A DNA stretch of 64,000 nt from Gottfriedia sp002574545 (GTDB taxonomy: Bacteria > Bacillota > Bacilli > Bacillales > Bacillaceae_G). Shown piece after piece: positions 25,977 to 34,095 of this stretch. A program made the position numbers and the translations under genes. Positions within the stretch are counted from its first letter, which is position 1. Each line of letters opens with the position of its first letter. The stretch lies in NCBI GenBank assembly GCA_052180195.1, contig CP197469.1, one strand, 5' to 3'. The notes beneath the pieces are model-generated. The model made no database searches. It worked only from the letters and a program-made list of their open reading frames with translations, and was not told the origin of the DNA.

Positions 25977-27058
25977 ACAGCTTTCCCTGACTTTTTAAAC
26001 ATATAAATAATTGAAAGAATTGGTATATAAATATAAAAAAGACATAATGAAATTTTACTAGTATAATCTGTAAATGAATTGATTTCATTACGCGACTCAA
26101 GGAATTGACAAACAATAATAATAACTAGACTTATTATGATTAATACATACTTCTGTTTCCATTTAAAAATTAATTTTATTCCCCTACTTGAACTCCATAA
26201 TAATAAAGTTAAGATTGATATGACCTTAATTAAGAATGTAGAAATTAGAATGTATTCAAACCTTTCTATAAATGGGAATTGAATTAGTTTTGCAATATAG
26301 ATTCTTGACCAAATGATATGTTCAATTTGTTTTTCGCTTAATAGTAAAAAAGTAGTGAAAGCAGATAATGTAAAAATCAAAGTTGAAAAGCCGACCCCCC
26401 ATTGAGCAAACTTTTGACATGAATTTGCATTTCGAATAAATGGAAAAACCATCAGTAAAATTTCAAACCCTGCCATTGTGTAGTTTGACTGTTTTGCAGA
26501 CTTCATTAAATCAATAAATGAGTGGTCAAGAATAGGGAATATATTGTCTATATGGATATATTTATGTGGCAAATGAAATAGCAAAGTATATAACACTGCA
26601 GTGAAGATTCCAGATAAAAAAGCCATACCCACTACTACCCGGAAGCCACCTGATATAATGTAATAACATAGCAATAAAATGATTATGCCCAATAGCCATG
26701 TTTGAATCGTTGGAAACATCCAAACTTGAATGATTTCGATATATAGCCTTAATACAGAAATTGCTGCAACTATAAAATACAACAAAATGATTAAACTAAA
26801 GAACGAACCGACGATCTTACCAAATAGTTGTGTATGGGCATCAATAATATCACCTTTTGCATTCGATAATAATTTAAACATAAACCATAAAACAACATGC
26901 ACAAATACTCCTGCTATTAATACACTAATCCATGCATCATAACCTGCATCTTTTGCGATGATCCGTTGGAATCCTAATACACCAACTCCTATTTGAGAAC
27001 TTGTAATGATAAAAAACAGGAGATATGGTGATACTTGTTGTCTTCTATAATTGGCCAT
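25973..27058 (-). CDS. Spore germination receptor permease subunit, GerB type
   Basis: A membrane protein of about 361 residues with ten hydrophobic helices, in the GerB branch of the APC transporter superfamily. Characteristic text is 'QVSPYLLFFIITSSQIGVGVLGFQRIIAKDAGYDAWISVLIAG' and 'YTMAGFEILLMVFPFI'. GerB subunits are thought to bind the nutrient germinant. The first in-frame start is TTG 27064; the ATG two codons later, 8 nt after GGAGA, is more likely. The 12-bp gap to GerA and the overlap with GerC mark a single operon. The germinant cannot be predicted from sequence alone. Confidence 0.94.
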   Translation of the reverse strand: MANYRRQQVSPYLLFFIITSSQIGVGVLGFQRIIAKDAGYDAWISVLIAGVFVHVVLWFMFKLLSNAKGDIIDAHTQLFGKIVGSFFSLIILLYFIVAAISVLRLYIEIIQVWMFPTIQTWLLGIIILLLCYYIISGGFRVVVGMAFLSGIFTAVLYTLLFHLPHKYIHIDNIFPILDHSFIDLMKSAKQSNYTMAGFEILLMVFPFIRNANSCQKFAQWGVGFSTLIFTLSAFTTFLLLSEKQIEHIIWSRIYIAKLIQFPFIERFEYILISTFLIKVISILTLLLWSSSRGIKLIFKWKQKYVLIIISLVIIIVCQFLESRNEINSFTDYTSKISLCLFYIYIPILSIIYMFKKSGKAV

Positions 27059-27076
27059 GAACAAATCTCCTTTACA

Positions 27077-28564
27077 TTATTCATCAAAATCACTTGGTGG
27101 ACCAGGTTTTTTTATATCAGTTGTTGACCGAAATAGAGTAGCCGGTCTTAAATTTGTCGGTCTTTTTTTCTGCATCGAAAATGGCAGCCTGAACCATAAA
27201 TCATTGAAAGCCGTTTTTCTAAACGGATACGATCCAATATACGGTCTTCCTAAAGAAGTTAATCTCAGTAAATGAGTCATTAAAAAGATAAAGCCCATAA
27301 AGATTCCTAAAAGTCCAATTAGCTGTGCCATTATAATAATCGGAAACTTGATAAACCTGATTGTATTGTTAAACTTATAAATTGCTGATGTGTAAGAAGC
27401 AAGCGTACCTAACCCTACAAAAATTAAAAGAATATTACTTGTTAGCTTTGCTTCAACAACCGCTTGACCAATAACGATCCCTCCAACAATACCGAGCGTT
27501 TGACCAATTTTTGATGGTAATCGAAGACCAGCTTCTTTAACGAGCTCGATTGTCAGTTCTAAGAAAAATACCTCTATTATTGGAGGAAACGGCACAGATG
27601 CTCTTGAGATAATCAATGATTCAAGAAATCGTGGTGGAATCAATTCGTAATGAAAAGTCAATATAGCTACGTAAAAAGGTGTAATGAATATTGAGAGAGC
27701 AAAACCGAAAATCCTTAGAGCACGGAAAAATGTAGCGAGTACCCAATTGACATAATAATCTTCCATCGCGATAAAAGTCTCATCAATTAAAGCAGGTGTA
27801 AGAAGAACATTTGGAGAACCGTCCACTACAATGGCAATTTTCCCTTCAGTTAATCCACCAATTGTCCGATCAAGTCTTTCAGTTGGGATCGATTGTGGGA
27901 AAATAGAATGTGAGTTATCCGCGATCATTGACGAAACAAAAGAACTATCCGGAATATGATCATATTGAATGTCTTTTAGCCTCTGTCTAACAGTTTCAAC
28001 ATTCTCTTCATCAACAATTCCACTAACATAAATAACAGAAACACCCGTTTTTGATAAATTCCCAACTTCAAATTCCTCCACATGAAGGTCAGAAATTGGT
28101 AATTTATTTCGAATTAAATTGATGTTTACATCCATATCTTCTACAAATCCAACTTGAGGACCTAAAGTAGTAGCTTCCATGATCGGTGGACCAATTGTTC
28201 TAGATACATTATTCGAAATATTAACAAGTAAACACTCTGTAAAATTATCACCATACTGAATTGCCGTATAGCCCTTTAGCAGTTTACTTTTGATTTTATA
28301 ACTATCTGAAGTAATCGTAAGCTGTTGAACTGGAATTTGAGTCATCAATTCCTCAAGAGTATAATTCTTTGTTAAAAACGGAAGTACTTGATCATGCATG
28401 ATCTCAGACCTAATTAACGTTCGGTAAAAATAAATACTATAGTAATTATCCTGCTGAAGATCACTTGAAGTTGTAAATTTAATAAAATCATTTGATTTCG
28501 ATAATTCATCAAACCAATTTTCAGTTGAGGAATCTTTTTTCATACCATCTTTATAAGTTCTCAT
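27077..28564 (-). CDS. Spore germination receptor subunit, GerA type
   Basis: A 495-residue GerA-family protein. The N-terminal soluble domain (about 1-275) includes 'SKTGVSVIYVSGIVDEENVETVRQRLKDI' and 'DGSPNVLLTPALIDETF'. The C-terminal membrane domain has about five helices with the highly conserved 'SRASVPFPPIIEVFFLELTIELVKEAGLRLPSKIGQTLGIVGGIVIGQAVVEA' region. GerA subunits form an oligomeric channel that releases cations during germination. It heads the A-B-C operon. Such operons are normally driven by the forespore factor sigma-G; I could not firmly place hexamers upstream. Confidence 0.95.
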   Translation of the reverse strand: MRTYKDGMKKDSSTENWFDELSKSNDFIKFTTSSDLQQDNYYSIYFYRTLIRSEIMHDQVLPFLTKNYTLEELMTQIPVQQLTITSDSYKIKSKLLKGYTAIQYGDNFTECLLVNISNNVSRTIGPPIMEATTLGPQVGFVEDMDVNINLIRNKLPISDLHVEEFEVGNLSKTGVSVIYVSGIVDEENVETVRQRLKDIQYDHIPDSSFVSSMIADNSHSIFPQSIPTERLDRTIGGLTEGKIAIVVDGSPNVLLTPALIDETFIAMEDYYVNWVLATFFRALRIFGFALSIFITPFYVAILTFHYELIPPRFLESLIISRASVPFPPIIEVFFLELTIELVKEAGLRLPSKIGQTLGIVGGIVIGQAVVEAKLTSNILLIFVGLGTLASYTSAIYKFNNTIRFIKFPIIIMAQLIGLLGIFMGFIFLMTHLLRLTSLGRPYIGSYPFRKTAFNDLWFRLPFSMQKKRPTNLRPATLFRSTTDIKKPGPPSDFDE

Positions 28565-28665
28565 ACCATTCCCCTATTTTGATTTTATTTTATCATTTGA
28601 AAATAAAATGGAATTTATACTAAAAAATGGAAGAAACTACATTGTTTAATGAAAGACATATGAAA

Positions 28666-28695
28666 AAGCCTTATTCTTTAATTTGAATAAGGCTT
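28666..28695 (-). terminator. Terminator of the ABC-2 exporter operon
   Basis: A perfect 11-bp stem (28666-28676 with 28685-28695) has an 8-nt loop and, on the minus strand, a following run of five T. Confidence 0.85.
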
Positions 28696-28727
28696 CTTCG
28701 ATGAAACTAGTACTTATGATAAACAAC

Positions 28728-29681
28728 TTAAGCTGTTACATCTCGTTTTGAAAATACAACTAATGATAATCCTAAGAAAATTACAAAATAGACGAATAAC
28801 ATGATGACTGAAAATGTCATTGTCATCCCTTCAACCAATGGAGTGCCATTGACGTACAGCATCAAATTTGTATTGGCAAATAAGATAAATTTTGTCCAGT
28901 CAAAAAATCCAGCCAAAATAGCTGTTACCGTATTTCCGACTGTTAATAGTAGGATTGAAATACCGATCGCAATTGTATTGTTTCTAAATACAGTTGAAAC
29001 CATAAACGCCATCGTAGCAAGCATAAATGTTTCGATGAAGCTCAGTAAGTAAAGCTTCGCAGAATAGACAAGTCTACTTTGCTCCTCAACATGGCCATCA
29101 ACATATGCTAAATAAGAAGTATTTCCGTCTCCTGTACCAAATAGTACTAAACCTAATAGATTTGAAACTAAGAATAAAATAAATAACATTGCAAAACCAA
29201 ATAGAATACTAGTTATATACTTTGACATAATTATTTTTTTTCTAGAAAACGGACGAATTAATAATAGTTTAATCGTACCCCAATTAAATTCACTCGCCAC
29301 TATATTAGCCGAAACGATAATCGTAAATAGCCCTACTAAAATAATTAAACTTGATGAAACATCCATAAAAGTCCAAACATTTGTCTTTTCATCTGGAGAA
29401 ATATTATGCTCCATTCTGTACTCATTCATTGCAATTGTTTTTTCTAAATATGGTCTTTGAGGATCCTTTTTACTTAAACTCTTTAATTCTTTTTTATTTT
29501 CTGCAGTTTGTATTTGTAGCGTTTGCTTCCAATTTTTATCTGCATTTTGGTCTTTTTTATTTTCATTATATTTTACAAATGTCCCCATAACTCCTACAAG
29601 TAAAACAATAAGAGCAATCATTACAATTGTACCTGGTCTTTTAATAATCTTTATCCATTCATTTTGAATCAATTTTAACAT
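28728..29681 (-). CDS. ABC-2 type transporter permease
   Basis: A 317-residue membrane protein. The N-terminal 'LIQNEWIKIIKRPGTIVMIALIVLLV' is the classic opening of ABC-2/BcrB-type permeases, followed by a roughly 80-residue extracytoplasmic loop and five further helices, with 'NIVASEFNWGTIKLLLIRPFSRKKIIMSKYI' as the coupling segment. With the ATPase 65 bp upstream it forms an export pump, similar to YhcH-YhcI or bacitracin-resistance-like systems. Substrate unknown. Confidence 0.9.
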   Translation of the reverse strand: MLKLIQNEWIKIIKRPGTIVMIALIVLLVGVMGTFVKYNENKKDQNADKNWKQTLQIQTAENKKELKSLSKKDPQRPYLEKTIAMNEYRMEHNISPDEKTNVWTFMDVSSSLIILVGLFTIIVSANIVASEFNWGTIKLLLIRPFSRKKIIMSKYITSILFGFAMLFILFLVSNLLGLVLFGTGDGNTSYLAYVDGHVEEQSRLVYSAKLYLLSFIETFMLATMAFMVSTVFRNNTIAIGISILLLTVGNTVTAILAGFFDWTKFILFANTNLMLYVNGTPLVEGMTMTFSVIMLFVYFVIFLGLSLVVFSKRDVTA

Positions 29682-29746
29682 GGTTTAAGTTCCTTTCTTT
29701 TTGAATTTCTCAAGATACACTAGTTAATGAGACTTCTAAAGATCAG

Positions 29747-30643
29747 TTACACATTCGTAATTTCTAAGAAACGATCTTCTAGTGTTTTTGCATTTGCCTT
29801 AAATCCATATACGCGAATGCGATTTTCTACTAATAGCTCAATTACATTCGGCACATCTTCTCTCGTTAATTCAATATGTATTTCTCCATCAACTAACTCG
29901 GCATTATGTTTAGATAGTACTTTAAGTGCAGTTTCATTATTATTTACTTCAATTGAATATGTTTGGACTTCTTCAGTTGTAAGCTCTGTTACAGTTTGTA
30001 CATCTATTAACTTACCTTGTTGAATAATACCGATTCGATCACACATCATTTCCATTTCAGATAATAAGTGACTCGATACAATAATGGCCATTCCTTTTTT
30101 CCTCGTAAGAAGCTGCAGGTGATCCCTCATCTCACGAATACCCGCTGGATCTAGTCCATTCGTCGGTTCATCAAGAATTAATACTTTTGGGTCATGCAAT
30201 AAACATTGAGCTAGCCCAAGACGCTGTCTCATACCAAGAGAATACGTTTTAACTTTTTGACGAATGGCTCCTGTTAAACCAACAAGCTCAACAACTTCAT
30301 CAATTTTCTCTTTTGTAATATTCTTATTCATTCGAGCATATTGCAGTAAATTATCATAACCACTTAGAAATTTATACAACTCTGGATTCTCTACAATTGC
30401 CCCTACATTCTTAATTGCATCTTCAAAACTAGTCTTAATGCTATGACCATTAATGACAACGTCACCTTCCGAAATATTCATCAATCCAACCATCATCCTG
30501 ATCGTCGTCGTCTTACCAGCCCCATTTGGACCTAAGAATCCAAAAACTTCACCTTCAAAAATATCAAAGCTTAAATCAGAAACAATCTTTTTCCCTTTTA
30601 TTTCCTTTGATAAGTTCTTAATTTGTACAATTGCCTTTTTCAT
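29747..30643 (-). CDS. ABC transporter ATP-binding protein (BcrA/YhcH-like)
   Basis: A 298-residue ATPase with Walker A 'GPNGAGKTTT', Q-loop region 'GAIVENPELYKFLSGYDNL', signature 'YSLGMRQRLGLAQCLL', Walker B 'VLILDEPTNGLDP' and H-loop 'VSSHLL'. The roughly 80-residue C-terminal extension ('TYSIEVNNNETALKVL...TKRLEDRFLE'-like pattern) is the dimerisation domain of the DrrA/BcrA group. It energises the adjacent ABC-2 permease. It has a GGAGG site before the ATG. Confidence 0.93.
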   Translation of the reverse strand: MKKAIVQIKNLSKEIKGKKIVSDLSFDIFEGEVFGFLGPNGAGKTTTIRMMVGLMNISEGDVVINGHSIKTSFEDAIKNVGAIVENPELYKFLSGYDNLLQYARMNKNITKEKIDEVVELVGLTGAIRQKVKTYSLGMRQRLGLAQCLLHDPKVLILDEPTNGLDPAGIREMRDHLQLLTRKKGMAIIVSSHLLSEMEMMCDRIGIIQQGKLIDVQTVTELTTEEVQTYSIEVNNNETALKVLSKHNAELVDGEIHIELTREDVPNVIELLVENRIRVYGFKANAKTLEDRFLEITNV

Positions 30644-31166
30644 TTCGTCCTCCTTGTTTCCAATATTTTCTATATTTCTAATTCTATTTTAACAAAACTA
30701 ATCAAAGAGCAAAACGGTCTAAAGTCTGAGTTTGTTAAAATTTGGAAGAATTTGTTACAGTGATATGAATAATATTACATTATTGATGGTTTTGAGATCT
30801 AATTTTGAAATAGTTCAGTTTAGTAGAATATTAATATAGCGTGGATTGTAATCTATTTGATTTTTGATGAAAGTAACAGTCACTATTAGTATTTTTCTCC
30901 TATTTTGTTGCTACAAAAAAAGCAGTTTCTCCCTGCTCTAGAACTAGTACTATTCTCATATTGATCTTTATTTTAATATGATAAAATCATAACTTGGGGC
31001 TTATTTATTTTTTCATGCAACATTTTTTAAATTTTTTCAATCCATTCATGTTAAGCACCTTTTTTGTGCTCACCAGTTTTAAGATTTTACTTTCAAAATA
31101 AAAAGTTTTAAGTATAATTAAGTAAATTTATACTCGGTTAAAAAATAATAAAAGGTGGTAATGATT
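30644..31166. other. 523-bp intergenic region
   Basis: This region lies between the divergent ABC exporter operon and a small membrane protein gene. It contains only short weak hairpins (AGCAG/CTGCT near 30921 and AGCAC/GTGCT near 31055) and no convincing gene. The left part must carry the exporter promoter, whose boxes I could not assign with confidence. Confidence 0.3.
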
Positions 31167-31397
31167 TTGCAAAAGCCTGTATTAATAGTTGTAACGTCAA
31201 TTCTAATAGTTTTATTGTTTTTAATCATAAACATATTTGATGTACTTAACGATCCTTCTCTTATCAGGCAAATAGGTTTTGTATTTTTTACAATGCTATG
31301 GATATATGGGATATATCAAAATAGAAAGTCATTATTAAAGATAGGTGCGATGATTTTCTGTTACTTTTTATTAATGGTTTGGGGCAATATACTCTAA
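31167..31397 (+). CDS. Small membrane protein, 76 aa
   Basis: A protein with two or three hydrophobic helices ('VLIVVTSILIVLLFLIINIF', 'GFVFFTMLWIYGIY', 'IGAMIFCYFLLMVWGNIL') and very few charged residues. Three starts are possible: GTG 31155, ATG 31161 and TTG 31167. The GGTGG site at 31154-31158 is 8 nt before TTG, the best spacing. No family recognised. There are no close neighbours on the same strand. Confidence 0.5.
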   Translation: MQKPVLIVVTSILIVLLFLIINIFDVLNDPSLIRQIGFVFFTMLWIYGIYQNRKSLLKIGAMIFCYFLLMVWGNIL

Positions 31398-31831
31398 TAA
31401 GCTAACACGATAGTATCAACAACACGTAAGGTTCCTGAGTAAAACAAAGCATGTATAGGGTTATGGGAATGATTTTTGACATTATTAAACTAAATAGAGC
31501 GCTCTATAAATATTCTAATATAGTTGCAATAAATTCTTACATAAATAGTGGAAAATCAGTGAAATATTGGTGTATATTCTGTTAACTTATTTCATTTTTT
31601 CCATGTTTAATTACCGTTTTCAAATTACTTTTTTTCCATTAATTGTTACTAAATTCTGAAAAACGTTCTAAATTTCACTTAACTTTTTCAGAATAAGTTC
31701 AAAGTCACTCATTTCTCAATGTATGAAGCAAAATGACAGGAATAAATAAGACTATAGATTTCAAAGAATGAAAAAAATAGCCTTAACCCTTTAATTCGGG
31801 CTAAGGCTATTTTCTAGGAAATGACGTTTGA
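31398..31831. other. 434-bp intergenic region
   Basis: I see no gene here. The right end holds the terminator of the DUF2187 gene (31774-31813). The remainder is A/T-rich and featureless to inspection. Confidence 0.35.
31774..31813 (-). terminator. Terminator of the DUF2187 gene
   Basis: A 16-bp stem with one mismatch (31774-31789 with 31798-31813) has an 8-nt loop and T-rich sequence beyond on the minus strand. Confidence 0.82.
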
Positions 31832-32092
31832 TTAACTTTTTGATATTGGAGCTAAAATTTTATATTTTTTATGGCTAATTACAGTATGATCATGTTCGTA
31901 ATAATGTCTATGGTTACGATCTTTTCTCATATCGACAATTACAGAATTTGAAAGAACTTTCGTTACAATTCCTTTTACTAAATTTGGTTTGATTTCTTTT
32001 ACATTATCCTCTTTTGGCATAAATTCAATCTCGTCACCAGGTCTTACATAATATTTATTCATTGTTATGATAGTTTTATTATTTTTGCACAT
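31832..32092 (-). CDS. DUF2187 family protein
   Basis: An 86-residue small basic protein. The core 'YYVRPGDEIEFMPKEDNVKEIKPNLVKGIVTKVLSNSVIVDM', ending 'HTVISHKKYKIL', matches DUF2187 (YkvS-like), a small SH3-like barrel of unknown function in Bacillus. The start has an AAAGGTG site 8 nt upstream. It is His- and Tyr-rich near the middle ('NHRHYYEHDH'). It is monocistronic. Confidence 0.72.
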   Translation of the reverse strand: MCKNNKTIITMNKYYVRPGDEIEFMPKEDNVKEIKPNLVKGIVTKVLSNSVIVDMRKDRNHRHYYEHDHTVISHKKYKILAPISKS

Positions 32093-32408
32093 ATGTTTAT
32101 CACCTTTTTATTTCATTTTATTCAATATTACATAAATATCAGAATATTCAAAAGTGAACTGAATACTAGATTTAATCGTGACGTTGTACCTAAAAATCGA
32201 GGGATAAACAGTGCTGGATAACTATTGTTTTTTTCTTTCTGTTAGGATGATTTATTCGTTTCGTCTCTTACGATGATTGTTTTATTTACTATTCCTAAAG
32301 AATGAGTAAAGAAAAAGACTGTAAACAAACACGATTTTCATCGAGTTTATCTACAGTCTTTGCCCTTTTGAACATTTGGCTTATTCTATGAATGCAAATT
32401 TCGAAACA
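32093..32408. other. 316-bp intergenic region
   Basis: Contains the terminator of the LacI gene at 32314-32361. Apart from upstream sequence of the DUF2187 gene, nothing else is supported. Confidence 0.35.
32314..32361 (-). terminator. Terminator of the LacI-family gene of the AtuA operon
   Basis: A stem AAAGACTGTA/TACAGTCTTT (10 bp) is extended by AAC/GTT inner pairing and flanked by A and T runs. It lies about 50 bp after the LacI stop. Confidence 0.8.
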
Positions 32409-33425
32409 TTACCCTTTAGGCAAAAAACCTAAAGTTGATTCTCTTTTAACTAATGCAACTTCTAGCTGATATTCTTCAGTGTCCTCTGTTCCTTCTATTA
32501 AATGAATTAATTTATTAGTTGCAGCGACGCCAATTCGATAGATTGGTTGAACGATTGTACTCAGTTCAGGTTCTACCATTTCGGCTATTTTAATACCATC
32601 GAATCCAATAACGGCGATATCAGTTGGAACTTGTCTATTTAACATTTTTAATGCCTTTAAAGAGCCAATTGCCATTAAGTCATTGGCAAGAAATATGCCG
32701 TCTACTTCTGGATGATCCTCTATCAACTTTTGAGTTAAATGCTTGCCACTTTCCATCGCAAAATCTCCTTGATATACAATTGGTTCTTGTAATGGGAAGT
32801 ATTTTTGCAAAGTATCTAGATATCCACTAAGTCTGTCATTAGCAGGAATAAAAACATCGGGACCGCTTATATGAGCGATATTTTTACATCCAAGTTCATA
32901 TAAATGTTCAACAGCCATTACAGCACCTTTGTAATTATCCACACCTACTGAATTAGCTGTATGCGTATCGACTGCACGGTCCACTCTAACAAATGGTATT
33001 TGCAAATTCTGTAAGCTTTTTAGAATCTCTTCATTAAATTCAAATGATGCCAAAACAAAACCATCAATATATCTGCTTTGAAATTCCTTCCAAAACATAG
33101 GATTTTTTAGATCATCATTATTTGAATTAACTAGAATTAAGCCATACCCTTTTAACTTAGCAACTTCTTCAATTGCAACAACCAATTCTGGAAAGAACGG
33201 ATTTGAAATATCAGGGATAATTAAGGCAATTGTTTTCGATTTTTGTTTCGCAAGTCCTCTAGCAATCTCGTTTGGTTTATAATCAAGGTTTTCCATAACT
33301 ACTTTAATTTTTTGTTCAGTTTCGGGACTAATATAACTTACTTTATTTATATATCTTGATACCGTAGCTACAGAAACACCAGCTTCTTTTGCGACATCTC
33401 GAATCGTCGCTTTCTTATTCTTCAC
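32409..33425 (-). CDS. LacI-family transcriptional regulator of the AtuA/ADP-ribosylglycohydrolase operon
   Basis: A 338-residue complete LacI/GalR regulator. The N-terminal helix-turn-helix 'TIRDVAKEAGVSVATVSRYIN' and hinge helix 'KPNEIARGLAKQKSKT' bind DNA; the rest is the sugar-binding-type effector domain. It starts with GTG after GGGGAG. It closes the catabolic locus transcribed from 43.4 kb, and two perfect LacI-type palindromes overlap and follow that operon's promoter, so this protein is the likely repressor. The ligand is unknown, presumably a ribosyl-type or related sugar. Confidence 0.92.
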   Translation of the reverse strand: MKNKKATIRDVAKEAGVSVATVSRYINKVSYISPETEQKIKVVMENLDYKPNEIARGLAKQKSKTIALIIPDISNPFFPELVVAIEEVAKLKGYGLILVNSNNDDLKNPMFWKEFQSRYIDGFVLASFEFNEEILKSLQNLQIPFVRVDRAVDTHTANSVGVDNYKGAVMAVEHLYELGCKNIAHISGPDVFIPANDRLSGYLDTLQKYFPLQEPIVYQGDFAMESGKHLTQKLIEDHPEVDGIFLANDLMAIGSLKALKMLNRQVPTDIAVIGFDGIKIAEMVEPELSTIVQPIYRIGVAATNKLIHLIEGTEDTEEYQLEVALVKRESTLGFLPKG

Positions 33426-33476
33426 TCGATTGTACTCCCCTAAAATGTAACATATTTTCTATTATTTATTATCTTC

Positions 33477-34070
33477 TTATTCTGATTCAATTAATCGTTT
33501 TACTGTATTAGTAATCGTTAAGCCTTTTAAATGTGGGACACAGAAGCCTTTAATTGTATCAACACTATCTACCCAACTTTTCGAAATTGATTCTATTCCG
33601 TTCATTGCGCCTGCCAATGCTCCTACCATTGCCGGCATACTATCAGCTTGTTTTGGTAACATAAGTGAAAGCATGATACTCTTTTCAAAATCTCCTTCTG
33701 TAGCAAGAATTATAGCATAGGCAACCGCTAAAGTCTCAGGTGCAATATTTCCATAGTTATAAATAGAGTTGACCAATTGATTATTCCATAGTGGAATTGC
33801 AGCAAATCCATCATTATTAGTTGAATCCAAAATTGAAAAAGCTTGGCTAACTTTTCTACTTAACCATGTATTTTCAGGGATTTGTTTTAAACCTGCGTCA
33901 ATAATTTCCCTTGGTGAAGCTCCATCAAGAGCAATTGCAATACTAGCAGCCATTGCCTTTGCAGCATATACTCCATCTTCTGCATTCGTAATAGATGCCA
34001 TTTTTTCTGCTATTGCTGCAGCTTTTTCTGGATTTCCATTAAACTTGATTGCCCCTATAATAAAAGGTAG
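33477..34070 (-). pseudogene. 5'-truncated ADP-ribosylglycohydrolase remnant
   Basis: This frame encodes only the C-terminal half of an ADP-ribosylglycohydrolase-like protein. It aligns with the second half of the domain in the neighbouring 34.1-36.2 kb gene ('AIAEKMASITNAEDGVYAAKAMAASIA', then 'IIDAGLKQIPENTW'). The coding sense continues upstream of ATG 34001, which has no ribosome binding site, up to a stop inside the terminator of the preceding gene. The N-terminal D-D-x metal motif is missing, and the C-terminal G-x-D-x-D motif reads 'KQADS', losing the first Asp. It therefore looks like a deletion remnant that fused to the upstream terminator. A short expressed protein from ATG 34001 cannot be excluded. 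Confidence 0.7.
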
Positions 34071-34085
34071 CTAAGTGCTACCTTT
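34063..34085 (-). terminator. Terminator of the AtuA operon
   Basis: A perfect 9-bp stem (34063-34071 with 34077-34085) has a 5-nt loop and is followed on the minus strand by a T-rich tract. It lies 11 bp after the stop of the 700-residue glycohydrolase gene. The truncated glycohydrolase frame begins directly in it. Confidence 0.85.
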
Positions 34086-34095
34086 CATAAACTCC

